Shown here: piece by piece, positions 1 through 7,322 of the stretch | How positions within the stretch are numbered: the first letter of the stretch is position 1 | Layout of the letters: each line of letters begins with the position of its first letter | Assembly (NCBI GenBank): GCA_036276255.1 | Contig: DASUPK010000098.1 | Location: 1 to 45,052, forward strand | Direction: 5' to 3' | From: DASUPK01 sp036276255 | Lineage (GTDB): Bacteria > Actinomycetota > Thermoleophilia > Solirubrobacterales > 70-9 | Length of the DNA stretch: 45,052 nucleotides | Translations under genes and position numbers: made by a program | The notes under the pieces: generated by a model | Databases searched by the model: none | Seen by the model: only the letters and a program-made list of their open reading frames with translations | What the model was told of the DNA's origin: nothing

Positions 1-2703
1 TTCTTCGAGCGGGTGGCGGGCATCGCCGTGCGGTGGCCATGGCTGCTGATTGCGGCGATCGTGCTGCTGACGGGCGCTGGGATCTTCGCCGCCACGCAGC
101 TCTCCACGAACGCCGGCACCGACACGCTGGTCAGCAAGGGATCGGCTGAGTACCAGGCGACCCAGGACTTCCACGAGAAGTTCGGCGACGAGCCCGTGAT
201 CGTCCTGGCGAAGGAGGACCTGCGAAGGCTCGTCCTCACCAAGGACCTCGAGCCACTGTTCGAGCTGGAGGAATGCTTCGCCGGCGGCACCCAGCTGGCC
301 GCGTCCCTGCCGCATCCCAAGAAGGAGCCGCTCCCGCCGGTCTGCGACCAGATCGCGAAGCTCCATCCGAGCCAATCGGTGTTCGGTCCCGGCACGTTCC
401 TCTACCTGAGCGTCGCGGGGATCCAGGAGGCCCTGCGCGGCCAGATCGGCGGCGCCAGTCAGGCGGCGCAGGTCGCGGGCCGGCGTGCAGCGCGCGCAGC
501 GGCGCGGCGTGGGGCATCAGCGGCCGAGCAGCATCAGGCGGCCAATGCCGCCGCACAACAGGTCCTCGGCCAGTTCCAAAGCCAGCTCGTCCAGGTGGCC
601 CTGCAGTACGGCATCACCTCGGTCCCGCGCCTGGACGATCCGAACTTCGTCAGCCGCGTCGTCTTCGACCAGTCGAAGCCCGCGGGGACGCCGAAGGAGA
701 GGTTCGGCTACCTCTTCCCGAACAGGGATGCGGCCCAGATCATCGTCCGGCTGCGGCCGGACATGACGGACGCCGAGCGGCACGAGGCGATCGGCCTCTT
801 CCGCCAGGCGGTCTCCGATCCCCGCTTCAAGCTCAGCGACGGCAGCTACCTCGTCACCGGGGCGCCGGTCGTGGTCGACGCGGGCGCACGTGAGCTCCGC
901 AATCAGACGCTCCTGTTGCTGGGTGTCGCCGCCCTGGTGATGGCCCTGACCCTCCTGCTGATCCTGCCGCGGCCGCTGCGGCTGCTGCCCCTCGGCGTCG
1001 CGGTGGCCGCCGGGGCGATGACGATGGGGCTGGTCGCCCTGTTCGGCGGTTCCCTGACGGTCGGGGCGATCGCGATGCTCCCGGTGCTCGTCGGGCTCTC
1101 GGTGGACTACGCGATCCAGTTCCAGGCCAGGTTCAACGAGGCCAGAGCGGAGGGAGCAGCGCCCGGGCGGGCCGTCGCCACAGCCGCGAGCGGCGGAGGT
1201 CCGGTGATCGGCGCCGCCTGCGTGGCGACGATCGCGGGCTTCGCGGCCTTCGCGCTGTCCCCGAGCCCCCTCGTTCGCTCCTTCGGACTCCTGCTCGTCG
1301 TCGGTGTGGCACTGGCGTTCGTCGTGGCGCTGACCGGCGGGCTCGCCGCACTCGGCCTCTCGGGTTGGCGTGGGTCGCCCGAGGCCCCGGTCCGGCCCGA
1401 CGAACCCAGGCGGTTGGCTGGCGCCGCGGCCCGCCTCCAGACCGTCGGCGTCGCTGCGATAGCGATGGCGCTCGCCCGCCCCGGGCGGGTGCTCGCCGCG
1501 GGGCTGCTGCTCGCCGTCTGCGGCTGGGCGGCCAGCGCGGGGACCGGGGTGGAGACCGACATCCGCGACCTGGCCCCGCGCCACCTGGCCGCGCTCAAGG
1601 ACCTGAACGAGCTCGAGAAGCAGACCGGGATCTCCGGCGACGTGAACGTGACGATCAGGGCTCAGGACCCGACGAGCCCGGCGGTGATCTCATGGGCCGA
1701 GGGGTTCCAGCAGCGCGTCCTGGCGCGCCACGGCTTCTCCGGGGCCAATCCGAGCTGCGCCGACGCCCAGATCTGCCCGGCCCTCTCGCTGACGGACTTC
1801 TTCGGCGGAGCGAGCGCCTCGTCCGCAGGAGGCTCCACAGCGGGTCAGAGCGTCGGCGACGTGCACGCCCTGGTACAGGCCCTGCCTTGCTTCATCTCGC
1901 AGATCGTGATCAGCCATCGTGGCGAGTGCAATCCATCGGCCGGCAATACGCCGATCGGTGACACGGCCGATATCGCCTTCGGCATCCGGGTTCAGCCGCT
2001 TTCCGATCAGCAGAAGCTGATCGATGACATTCGCGCCCAGGTCAACCCGCCGGACGGCCCCGGCCCTCCGCCCGGGACCACGGTCGAGCTCGCGGGCCTA
2101 CCGGTGCTTGCGGCCGAGGCGAACACCGACCTCTCGCACAGCCGCTGGTGGCTGCCGCTGGTGGGAATCCTCGCCGTCGGGATCGTCCTGTCGCTGATCT
2201 ACCGCTCCATCCGACGTGCCGTCGTGCCCCTGATACCGGTCGTGATGGCCACCGGCTGGTCGGGCCTGGTGGTCGCGGCGCTCGGGATCTCGCTCAACCC
2301 GATGTCGGCGACCCTGGGAGCTCTGGTGATCGCGATCGCGACCGAGTTCAGCGTGATCCTCTCCGCTCGCTACACGGCCGAGCGGGACGCGGGCCAGTCG
2401 GTGGGCGAGGCGCTCCGGCGCACCTACCTTCGGACCGGCGCGGCGGTGCTCGCCTCCGGCGTCACGGCGATCGCCGGGTTCGCGGTGCTCGCGATCGCCG
2501 GGTTGCCCCTGCTCGACGACGTCGGCCTGATCTCCGTGGCCCCTGTCCTCCGTGACTTCGGCCTGGTCACCGTGGTCGACCTGCTGGTCGCGCTGGCGGG
2601 GGTGATGCTCGTCCTGCCGGCCGCGATCGTCTGGGCGGAGGAGGGATTTCCGCTCCCCGCCCGCGCGCCTGCGCGGCCTGCCGCCGGCCAATCCGCCCTG
2701 TAG
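1..2703 (+). CDS. MMPL/RND-superfamily exporter (HAE3-like), 5' end at window edge
   Basis: Inner-membrane transporter of the RND/MMPL type, probably exporting lipids or other hydrophobic molecules with the proton motive force. The first usable start in the window is a GTG at 13, but the frame is open to base 1 and encodes FFER just before it, a usual beginning of MMPL proteins, so the true start is probably a few codons outside. The protein has the duplicated layout: a membrane segment near residues 9-27, an extracytoplasmic loop, a block of helices at about 298-446 and another near 485-508, then a second loop and helices at about 715-872. An Ala/Gln/Arg-rich coiled stretch lies in loop 1 (about 150-195). 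The next gene starts 14 bases after the stop, so the two are probably cotranscribed. The substrate cannot be told from sequence. Confidence 0.85.
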   Translation, partial: FFERVAGIAVRWPWLLIAAIVLLTGAGIFAATQLSTNAGTDTLVSKGSAEYQATQDFHEKFGDEPVIVLAKEDLRRLVLTKDLEPLFELEECFAGGTQLAASLPHPKKEPLPPVCDQIAKLHPSQSVFGPGTFLYLSVAGIQEALRGQIGGASQAAQVAGRRAARAAARRGASAAEQHQAANAAAQQVLGQFQSQLVQVALQYGITSVPRLDDPNFVSRVVFDQSKPAGTPKERFGYLFPNRDAAQIIVRLRPDMTDAERHEAIGLFRQAVSDPRFKLSDGSYLVTGAPVVVDAGARELRNQTLLLLGVAALVMALTLLLILPRPLRLLPLGVAVAAGAMTMGLVALFGGSLTVGAIAMLPVLVGLSVDYAIQFQARFNEARAEGAAPGRAVATAASGGGPVIGAACVATIAGFAAFALSPSPLVRSFGLLLVVGVALAFVVALTGGLAALGLSGWRGSPEAPVRPDEPRRLAGAAARLQTVGVAAIAMALARPGRVLAAGLLLAVCGWAASAGTGVETDIRDLAPRHLAALKDLNELEKQTGISGDVNVTIRAQDPTSPAVISWAEGFQQRVLARHGFSGANPSCADAQICPALSLTDFFGGASASSAGGSTAGQSVGDVHALVQALPCFISQIVISHRGECNPSAGNTPIGDTADIAFGIRVQPLSDQQKLIDDIRAQVNPPDGPGPPPGTTVELAGLPVLAAEANTDLSHSRWWLPLVGILAVGIVLSLIYRSIRRAVVPLIPVVMATGWSGLVVAALGISLNPMSATLGALVIAIATEFSVILSARYTAERDAGQSVGEALRRTYLRTGAAVLASGVTAIAGFAVLAIAGLPLLDDVGLISVAPVLRDFGLVTVVDLLVALAGVMLVLPAAIVWAEEGFPLPARAPARPAAGQSAL

Positions 2704-2717
2704 GGGACCATTGAGCC

Positions 2718-3437
2718 GTGGAGAACGGCGCTGGCAGAGACGGAGGGAAGGGCCCGGAGCAAGGCCAGGGGCCCCGTCGCACGACCATCTATTCGCTGAT
2801 CGTCGGGATGGTCTTCGTCGCGCTGATCGCCATCGCCGGCATCAACACGATCGCGACGAAGAACAAGGGAGTCCTCGGGGCGACCAATGAGGGCGACATG
2901 CCGATCGCCCAGTTCGCGGTCCCCAACGCGCGAACCGGCGCGAGCGGCGACGCCAACATCGCCCAGGACGATTGCGACGCAGCGAGGATCCCGTGTCCGT
3001 CCGGCAGCCGGCGGACGCCCGCGTGCCGCGTCGACGTACCGGGGGCCCTGAGGGTCTGTGACTACTTCGGCCGGCCGCTGGTCCTCTCGTTCTGGTTCAC
3101 CCGCGGCGGGGACTGCGAGAACCAGGAGGATGTCTTCGAGCGGGCGTACCGCAAGTACCGCGACCGGGTGAACTTCCTCGCGATCGACGTGCGCGACAGT
3201 TCCTCGGAGGTGCAGAAGCTGATCCGGGACCATCACTGGACCCATCCGGTCGGCCTGGATCGCGACGGCGCGCTCTCCAACCTCTTCAGGGTGGGCGGCT
3301 GCCCGACCTTCGTGTACGCATACCCGGGCGGGATCTTCCAGGCGACCTCGATCGGGCGGCTCGACGATCCGCAGTTCTTCGCCAAGGTCGATGCGCTGAT
3401 CGCCGCGTCGAAGAAGCGAGCTGCCACGGTCCGCTGA
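2718..3437 (+). CDS. Membrane-anchored thioredoxin-fold (TlpA/AhpC-TSA-like) protein with one active-site Cys
   Basis: A 239-residue protein with a GTG start, an N-terminal membrane anchor (about residues 24-43) and an extracytoplasmic thioredoxin-like domain. The usual strand and active-site motif F-W-x-T-W-C-x-x-C reads FWFTRGGDC here (Cys about 133), so the first, nucleophilic Cys of the CXXC pair is Gly. The cis-proline loop is present as GGCPTF. An insert before the active site (about residues 86-114) carries four further Cys that could form structural disulfides or bind metal. The family normally reduces or forms disulfides outside the membrane; with only the second Cys, CXXC redox chemistry is doubtful. 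It sits between the MMPL exporter and the next gene, whose ATG overlaps its stop (TGATG). Confidence 0.75.
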   Translation: MENGAGRDGGKGPEQGQGPRRTTIYSLIVGMVFVALIAIAGINTIATKNKGVLGATNEGDMPIAQFAVPNARTGASGDANIAQDDCDAARIPCPSGSRRTPACRVDVPGALRVCDYFGRPLVLSFWFTRGGDCENQEDVFERAYRKYRDRVNFLAIDVRDSSSEVQKLIRDHHWTHPVGLDRDGALSNLFRVGGCPTFVYAYPGGIFQATSIGRLDDPQFFAKVDALIAASKKRAATVR

Positions 3438-4132
3438 TGGCCGAGCTCCCCACAAGCGGCCCCGGACGCGGAGCAGAGGAGCCGCTGCCTGATGCCTGGG
3501 ACGCCGTCCCCGAGCCGGGCTGGGTGGACGACGCCCTGACCGAGGAGTTCCCCGGCCTCTCGATCCTCTCCACCGTGATCGAAACTGCGACCGGCCGCAG
3601 CCCGGAGGCGCTGAAGGAGCGACTGCGATCGCTCAGCGACCGGATCGCGGGGCCGCAGGCGATCCAACTGCGCCAGCAGCCGATCCCGTGGGCCTATCGC
3701 GTCTTCTTCCGGCACATCGGGCTCGACCCCGACACGACCCGTACGCCGATCGAGCAGCTGATCTTCGAGCGGATACACGATGGACGCTTCAAGAGCCGCA
3801 ACCGCGTCGAAGATGCGCTGACGATCGCCATGGTCGAGGTCGGCGTTGCCCTGCGCGCGTTCGACGCGGACCGGGTCGAGGGCAGGGTCGGCCTCAGGCT
3901 CTCCGCCGAGGGCGAGCGGTTCGAGGGCCGCGTCTCACCGCTCCCGGACGGGACGATCGTCGTGGCGGACGAGAAGCGGACGCTCGGGATTCTCTTCGAC
4001 CGGACGGCCGAGGGACGGGGCGTCCGGCGAGGCACGGATCGGGTCCTGCTCACGGCGATCGGGGTGCGCGGCGTGCCCGACATCGCTCTCGAAGAGGCAT
4101 TGTGGGTGGCGGGAAGCGCGCTTCGGGCGTAG
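3437..4132 (+). CDS. B3/B4 tRNA-binding-domain protein (Phe-tRNA synthetase beta-like)
   Basis: A 231-residue stand-alone relative of the B3/B4 module of phenylalanyl-tRNA synthetase beta chain. That module edits mischarged tRNA in the full enzyme; free copies are widespread in bacteria and may edit aminoacyl-tRNA or bind nucleic acid. Typical blocks are PIPWAYRVFFRHIGLDPDTTRTP and the central RFKSRNRVEDALTIAMVEVGVALRAFD, followed by a strand-rich half with DGTIVVADEK (each quoted here only as a landmark). No anticodon-binding or catalytic synthetase domain is attached. The ATG overlaps the stop of the preceding gene by one base, so translation is probably coupled. The assignment rests on recognition of the family pattern; the biological role is unknown. 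Confidence 0.7.
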   Translation: MAELPTSGPGRGAEEPLPDAWDAVPEPGWVDDALTEEFPGLSILSTVIETATGRSPEALKERLRSLSDRIAGPQAIQLRQQPIPWAYRVFFRHIGLDPDTTRTPIEQLIFERIHDGRFKSRNRVEDALTIAMVEVGVALRAFDADRVEGRVGLRLSAEGERFEGRVSPLPDGTIVVADEKRTLGILFDRTAEGRGVRRGTDRVLLTAIGVRGVPDIALEEALWVAGSALRA

Positions 4133-4186
4133 GATGCGAGGGTGCGCGGAAGCGCAACCCGTTTCACGGGGTCAGAGGAGGACTGA

Positions 4187-4927
4187 ATGCCGGAGGAGTT
4201 GCTCGAACGCGTTGACGTTCCCGAGGTGCAAACGACGCCTCAGGTGGACGAGTCCCTGGTCCCCCCGTCTCCCCCTGAGCGCCTCGACAGCGTCCTCTAC
4301 GAGCACGACGAGCGGGACTCTCGCGCCGACCTTCGCCGTCAGATCGCCGTAATGGAGCTGGCGCTCGCCCGCTTGTTCGGATCGGCCTTCCCGCGCACGG
4401 GCATCAACTTCTCGGTGCCCGGGTTGGGCGGGCCCCGCCTGCTCACCGTCGACGAACTGGAGAAGGTCAGGGACGGGCTCGCGGCGCGCATCCAGGAGGT
4501 CCGGGCGGATCTCCACGACTACGCGGTCGTCGAGCAGGACAACCGGGAACTGATCGAGCGGATGCTCGCGGAACCGGCCACGCACAAGTGGGAGCGCGTT
4601 CACAACGAGGACATCGGCGAGCCCGGCTGCAAGAACTGGCACGCCAGGCCGCGCTGGGGCGTGCTCGGCATGTTGCTGGGCTGGTGGCGGGTCAAGATCT
4701 CCTCCGGTTGCCCGTTAGCCGAGGGGCTCCGGCCCCCTGAAGAGAGAACATGGCGACGAAGCGACAGCGCCGCAAGCGGCGGCGCCGGCAGCAGGCTGAG
4801 CCTGCGAATGGCGCTTCGAATTCGCCCTCCGCGGTCCTCGTCGAGGATCAGCAGCGAGGCCGGGCCGCCCGGCGCCGGGCCGGGAACCTCGAACGGCCCC
4901 CGGCCCTGTGGGGCAGCTTCCCGCTGA
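4187..4927 (+). CDS. Conserved hypothetical protein; 3' end uncertain
   Basis: The start is well supported: AGAGGAGG sits six bases before the ATG. The first about 180 residues look like real protein: a Pro/Glu-rich leader, a helical region around residues 45-130, and a Cys-containing tail with GCKNWHARPRWG, LGWWRVKIS and SGCPL. The rest of the frame (from about 4720) is Arg/Ser/Pro-rich and overlaps the next gene by 178 bases, which is far more than any other overlap here. Either the protein really has this tail, or the stop after SGCPL has been lost or shifted: a stop lies one frame away at 4715-4717 (TTAG context) and another at 4738-4740. I do not recognise a family with known function. 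Confidence 0.55.
   Translation: MPEELLERVDVPEVQTTPQVDESLVPPSPPERLDSVLYEHDERDSRADLRRQIAVMELALARLFGSAFPRTGINFSVPGLGGPRLLTVDELEKVRDGLAARIQEVRADLHDYAVVEQDNRELIERMLAEPATHKWERVHNEDIGEPGCKNWHARPRWGVLGMLLGWWRVKISSGCPLAEGLRPPEERTWRRSDSAASGGAGSRLSLRMALRIRPPRSSSRISSEAGPPGAGPGTSNGPRPCGAASR
4723..4736 (+). other. GC hairpin at the junction of two overlapping frames
   Basis: GGGGC TCCG GCCCC forms a perfect five-base stem with a tetraloop, just after the conserved part of the upstream protein and 13 bases before the next ATG. There is no T-tract after it. It could slow or stop transcription, or simply be a chance GC palindrome. Confidence 0.35.
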
Positions 4928-5262
4928 CGGAGATCGTCATCTTCATCGGCCTCCTCCTGCTGGTGGTCGGCTTCTTCATCGCGCCGCCGCAGGGGCTGGT
5001 GATGATCGGTGTCGGTCTGGCGCTCGGGTCTCTCGCCGGGCTGGAGATCTCGATCCGTGAGCACTTCGCCGCCTTCCGCTCGCACACCCTGGTGCTCTCC
5101 GCCGCGGTCGGGGTTCCGGTGTTCGGGGTGCTCTGGTTCGCGACGCGGATCAGCCCGGCGATCTGCGCGGCCGCCGGGCTGCTGGCTTTCGGGGGCGCCG
5201 CCTGGCTCTTCGCTTCGGCCTTCCGCCGCCGCTCCGGCGGTGCCCTCTACCGCTTGGGGTGA
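4750..5262 (+). CDS. Small membrane protein with basic N-terminus, hypothetical
   Basis: 170 residues. The first 16 are extremely basic (KRQRRKRRRRQQ), then a hydrophilic linker to about 50, then four hydrophobic segments at roughly 57-76, 79-98, 112-130 and 137-155, and a short basic tail. A purine-rich AGAGAGAA lies just before the ATG. The basic head suggests a cytoplasmic, nucleic-acid- or lipid-facing end by the positive-inside rule. I do not recognise the family. The preceding frame runs 178 bases into this gene; the membrane-protein pattern argues that this frame is the real one in the overlap. Confidence 0.6.
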   Translation: MATKRQRRKRRRRQQAEPANGASNSPSAVLVEDQQRGRAARRRAGNLERPPALWGSFPLTEIVIFIGLLLLVVGFFIAPPQGLVMIGVGLALGSLAGLEISIREHFAAFRSHTLVLSAAVGVPVFGVLWFATRISPAICAAAGLLAFGGAAWLFASAFRRRSGGALYRLG

Positions 5263-5293
5263 ATGAGTCGCCCGCCGCGGCGGACCGACTAGT

Positions 5294-5704
5294 TCAGCCG
5301 GCCCCCAGCTTCGCCTCGAGGGCGCCCGTCAGGATCCGGCGCTGGCGTTCGGTGAGTGAGCCGACCTTCTTGCCCTCCCCGAGAGCGGCCGACGCAAGCA
5401 GCTTCCGTGAGCGGGCGCGTCCCCAGCGGCACTGGCTGCAGAGGAGCTCGCTGAGGCTCATGCTCTCGGCCTCCCACGGGGAATCCATGATCACCTCGGT
5501 GACGGAGCGGCGGCCGGCGGAGATCTCCCTCTTCAGGGCGGCGCGAGCGAGTCTGACCTCGTTGGCGCGGGCCAGTGCCTCCATGCACTGCGCGGTACCT
5601 CGCTCTCCGGGTTCAGTCTGGGGATCGAGGACGGTCGGCTCAAGGCGCCGGGGGGCGAGGGCGGGCATGGGGCTGGCAGGGGCAATCGTCGAAGCAGCAG
5701 ACAT
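5294..5704 (-). CDS. Actinobacterial integration-host-factor-like (mIHF-type) DNA-binding protein
   Basis: 136 residues. The middle and end follow the mIHF plan: a helical block (ARANEVRLARAALKREISAG), a segment resembling TEVIMDSPWEAE, a helix-hairpin-helix-like core, and a terminal block with VGSLTERQRRIL. mIHF proteins are nucleoid-associated and bend DNA without the HU/IHF fold. The core departs from the usual sequence: the glycine-rich LPGVGKVRA turn reads CSQCRWGRARS here, so this may be a divergent paralogue rather than the main mIHF. The ATG is certain from an excellent ribosome site (AGGAGG, about nine bases upstream). It faces the preceding + strand genes tail to tail and has a promoter and a structured leader of its own. 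Confidence 0.75.
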   Translation of the reverse strand: MSAASTIAPASPMPALAPRRLEPTVLDPQTEPGERGTAQCMEALARANEVRLARAALKREISAGRRSVTEVIMDSPWEAESMSLSELLCSQCRWGRARSRKLLASAALGEGKKVGSLTERQRRILTGALEAKLGAG

Positions 5705-5764
5705 CGTTTCTCCCTCCTGCTAGGTACAGGAATTGTTGGCGGGCTTGTTGGCGGGCTTGGTTGT

Positions 5765-5850
5765 GCTGCCGGCAGCCCCCAGTCGCTCTTTAGAGCCGGG
5801 GGAAGCGGACGGTCCTCTCCTCAGACTGTTCCGTCCGCTCCCTGCCCCGG
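5765..5850 (-). promoter_or_regulatory. Structured 5' leader of the mIHF-like gene, two mutually exclusive hairpins
   Basis: In transcript order (decreasing coordinates): hairpin A pairs 5845-5850 with 5796-5801 (outer, six bases) and 5831-5838 with 5805-5812 (inner, eight bases, 18-base loop). Hairpin B pairs 5798-5802 with 5776-5780 and 5792-5796 with 5785-5789. A and B both need 5796-5802, so only one can form at a time. A perfect palindrome GCTGCCGGCAGC follows at 5765-5776, then a 12-base direct repeat (5733-5756) and the ribosome site. This is the layout of an attenuator or riboswitch. I see no match to a known class. Confidence 0.5.
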
Positions 5851-5868
5851 AAGCGCGCGGCGAGGCGA

Positions 5869-5898
5869 AACCTACACACCTTGCGCGCCGACGGTCAA
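5869..5898 (-). promoter_or_regulatory. Promoter of the mIHF-like gene
   Basis: TTGACC (5893-5898), an 18-base spacer and TAGGTT (5869-5874) on the minus strand match a vegetative promoter well. The predicted transcription start near 5862 gives a leader of about 158 bases that begins just before hairpin A. Confidence 0.55.
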
Positions 5899-5957
5899 CA
5901 CCCGAACGATCATCCCGTCCGCTAAGAGCAGATGTTTTGTCGGGCGATCTGAAACCA

Positions 5958-5976
5958 CGTCCAAGAGACTTGGACG
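5958..5976. promoter_or_regulatory. Perfect 8-bp inverted repeat, operator-like
   Basis: CGTCCAAG AGA CTTGGACG is perfectly symmetric with a three-base centre. It lies in the 326-base gap between the mIHF-like gene and the oxoamine synthase stop, about 60 bases upstream of the mIHF promoter. It could be a repressor or activator site or a small hairpin. Confidence 0.35.
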
Positions 5977-6030
5977 AGACCGCACCCAACCGTACTTAAT
6001 ACCCGGCAGAGCGGATCCGAAACCGGGCGG

Positions 6031-7305
6031 CTACGCCGCCGGCAGATCCGGGAACCGGGTCCTGACGTCGGCGATGATCTCCAGGGCACGATCCAGATGA
6101 GCGCGCTCATGGGTCGCCATCAGGCTGGTCCGCAACAGCGCGCCGCCCGGAGGGACGGCGGGATGGAGGGCGACGTTCGTGTAAACCCCGGCATCGAAGA
6201 GCGCCTTCCAGAGCAGGACGGCCTGCCAGTCCTCTCCGACGATCACCGGCACGACTGGTGTGGTGGCCTCGGTGCCGTCCGGCAGGGTCCCAGGCTCAAC
6301 TAACTTCAACCCCATGCCCCGGAAGCCCTGGCGGAGGTAGGCGGCGTTGTCCAGCAGGCGCGCCATCAGCTCCGCACCCTCCGAGCGGATGACCCGCAGG
6401 GCGCCGAGGGCCGCGCCGACCGCGGCTGGGACCGCCGAAGCGCTGAAGATGAACGATCGCGAGGAGATGCGGAGGTACTCGATGACCTCCTCCGAGCCCG
6501 CGATGAACCCGCCGCAGGAGGCGAGGCTCTTCGAGAACGTTCCCATCCGCAGATCGACCTCGTCCTCGAGGCCGAAGAGCTCGCACGCGCCGGCTCCCCG
6601 CTTGCCGAGAACGCCGACGCCGTGGGCCTCGTCCACCATCAGACGGGCGCCGAAGCGGCGGCAGAGCTCCACGATCGGCGGCAGGTCGCAGACGTCGCCC
6701 TCCATCGAGAAGACGCCGTCGACCACCACCAGTGTCCCGCTGCCGTCGGTGACGGCCCGCTCCAGCATCGTCTCCAGCTTGTCCATCCGGTTGTGACGAA
6801 AGGGACGGAGCCGGGCACCCGACAGCTTGCAGCCGTCGAGGATAGAGGCGTGGTCGCCGGAGTCGCAGATGACCGTGTCGCCGGGCTCAAGGATCGCGCT
6901 GATCGCGCCGAGATTCGACTGGTAGCCGGTCGTGTAGACGATCGCGTCCTCGGTGCCCATCCACTCGGCGAGCTCGCGCTCGAGGTCGACGTGCATGGGT
7001 GTGGTGCCGTTCAGAAGGCGCGAGCCGGTGACCCCGGTCCCGAACTGCTCGAGGGCGTCGCGGGCGGCTTGCTTGACGCGCTCGTCGGTGGTCAGCCCCA
7101 GGTAGTTGTTGGAGCCGAGCATGATCGTCTCCCGCCCCTCCATCTCCACGACGGGCCCCGCCTGGGACTCGAGGATGCGGAAATAGGGGAGGAGATCGCC
7201 CTGCTTGGCGGCTTCGAGTTGCTCGACCCGGTCGTGCGTGCGGGCCTTCTCGAAGACGTCCACCGGCGTTTGGGTGGAGTCGGACATCCCCGGGAAGTGA
7301 AGCAT
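6031..7305 (-). CDS. PLP-dependent alpha-oxoamine synthase (serine palmitoyltransferase-like / KBL-like)
   Basis: 424 residues, full length for the family that joins an amino acid to an acyl-CoA with loss of CO2 (serine palmitoyltransferase, KBL, BioF). Visible: GSNNYLGL near 63, DSGDHAS (His about 152 stacks on PLP), VDEAHGVG (Asp 225, His 228) and the Schiff-base lysine in TFSKS (about 259). The first ATG (7305) lacks a ribosome site; the ATG at 7286 (MSDSTQ) is an alternative. No biotin genes or threonine dehydrogenase are nearby. Instead it diverges from a large GNAT-fold protein of the kind that acylates long-chain bases in bacterial ceramide synthesis, so a serine palmitoyltransferase role is my preferred reading; KBL cannot be excluded by sequence. 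Confidence 0.85.
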   Translation of the reverse strand: MLHFPGMSDSTQTPVDVFEKARTHDRVEQLEAAKQGDLLPYFRILESQAGPVVEMEGRETIMLGSNNYLGLTTDERVKQAARDALEQFGTGVTGSRLLNGTTPMHVDLERELAEWMGTEDAIVYTTGYQSNLGAISAILEPGDTVICDSGDHASILDGCKLSGARLRPFRHNRMDKLETMLERAVTDGSGTLVVVDGVFSMEGDVCDLPPIVELCRRFGARLMVDEAHGVGVLGKRGAGACELFGLEDEVDLRMGTFSKSLASCGGFIAGSEEVIEYLRISSRSFIFSASAVPAAVGAALGALRVIRSEGAELMARLLDNAAYLRQGFRGMGLKLVEPGTLPDGTEATTPVVPVIVGEDWQAVLLWKALFDAGVYTNVALHPAVPPGGALLRTSLMATHERAHLDRALEIIADVRTRFPDLPAA

Positions 7306-7308
7306 GTG

Positions 7309-7314
7309 TAGCGT
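7309..7314 (+). promoter_or_regulatory. -10 hexamer of a probable leaderless promoter
   Basis: TAGCGT lies eight bases before the GTG at 7323, in the 17-base gap between the divergent start codons, so transcription would start at or next to the GTG. Confidence 0.35.
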
Positions 7315-7322
7315 CCGCAGCC

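Noticed and set aside
5259..5723. A 154-residue + strand frame opposite to the mIHF-like gene
   Set aside because: No ribosome site or recognisable pattern; the minus frame has an excellent ribosome site, a promoter and a family match.
5720..5756. Leader-peptide-like minus-strand frame ending in KPANKPANNSCT
   Set aside because: The frame has no supported start; the 12-base repeat is recorded as part of the leader only.
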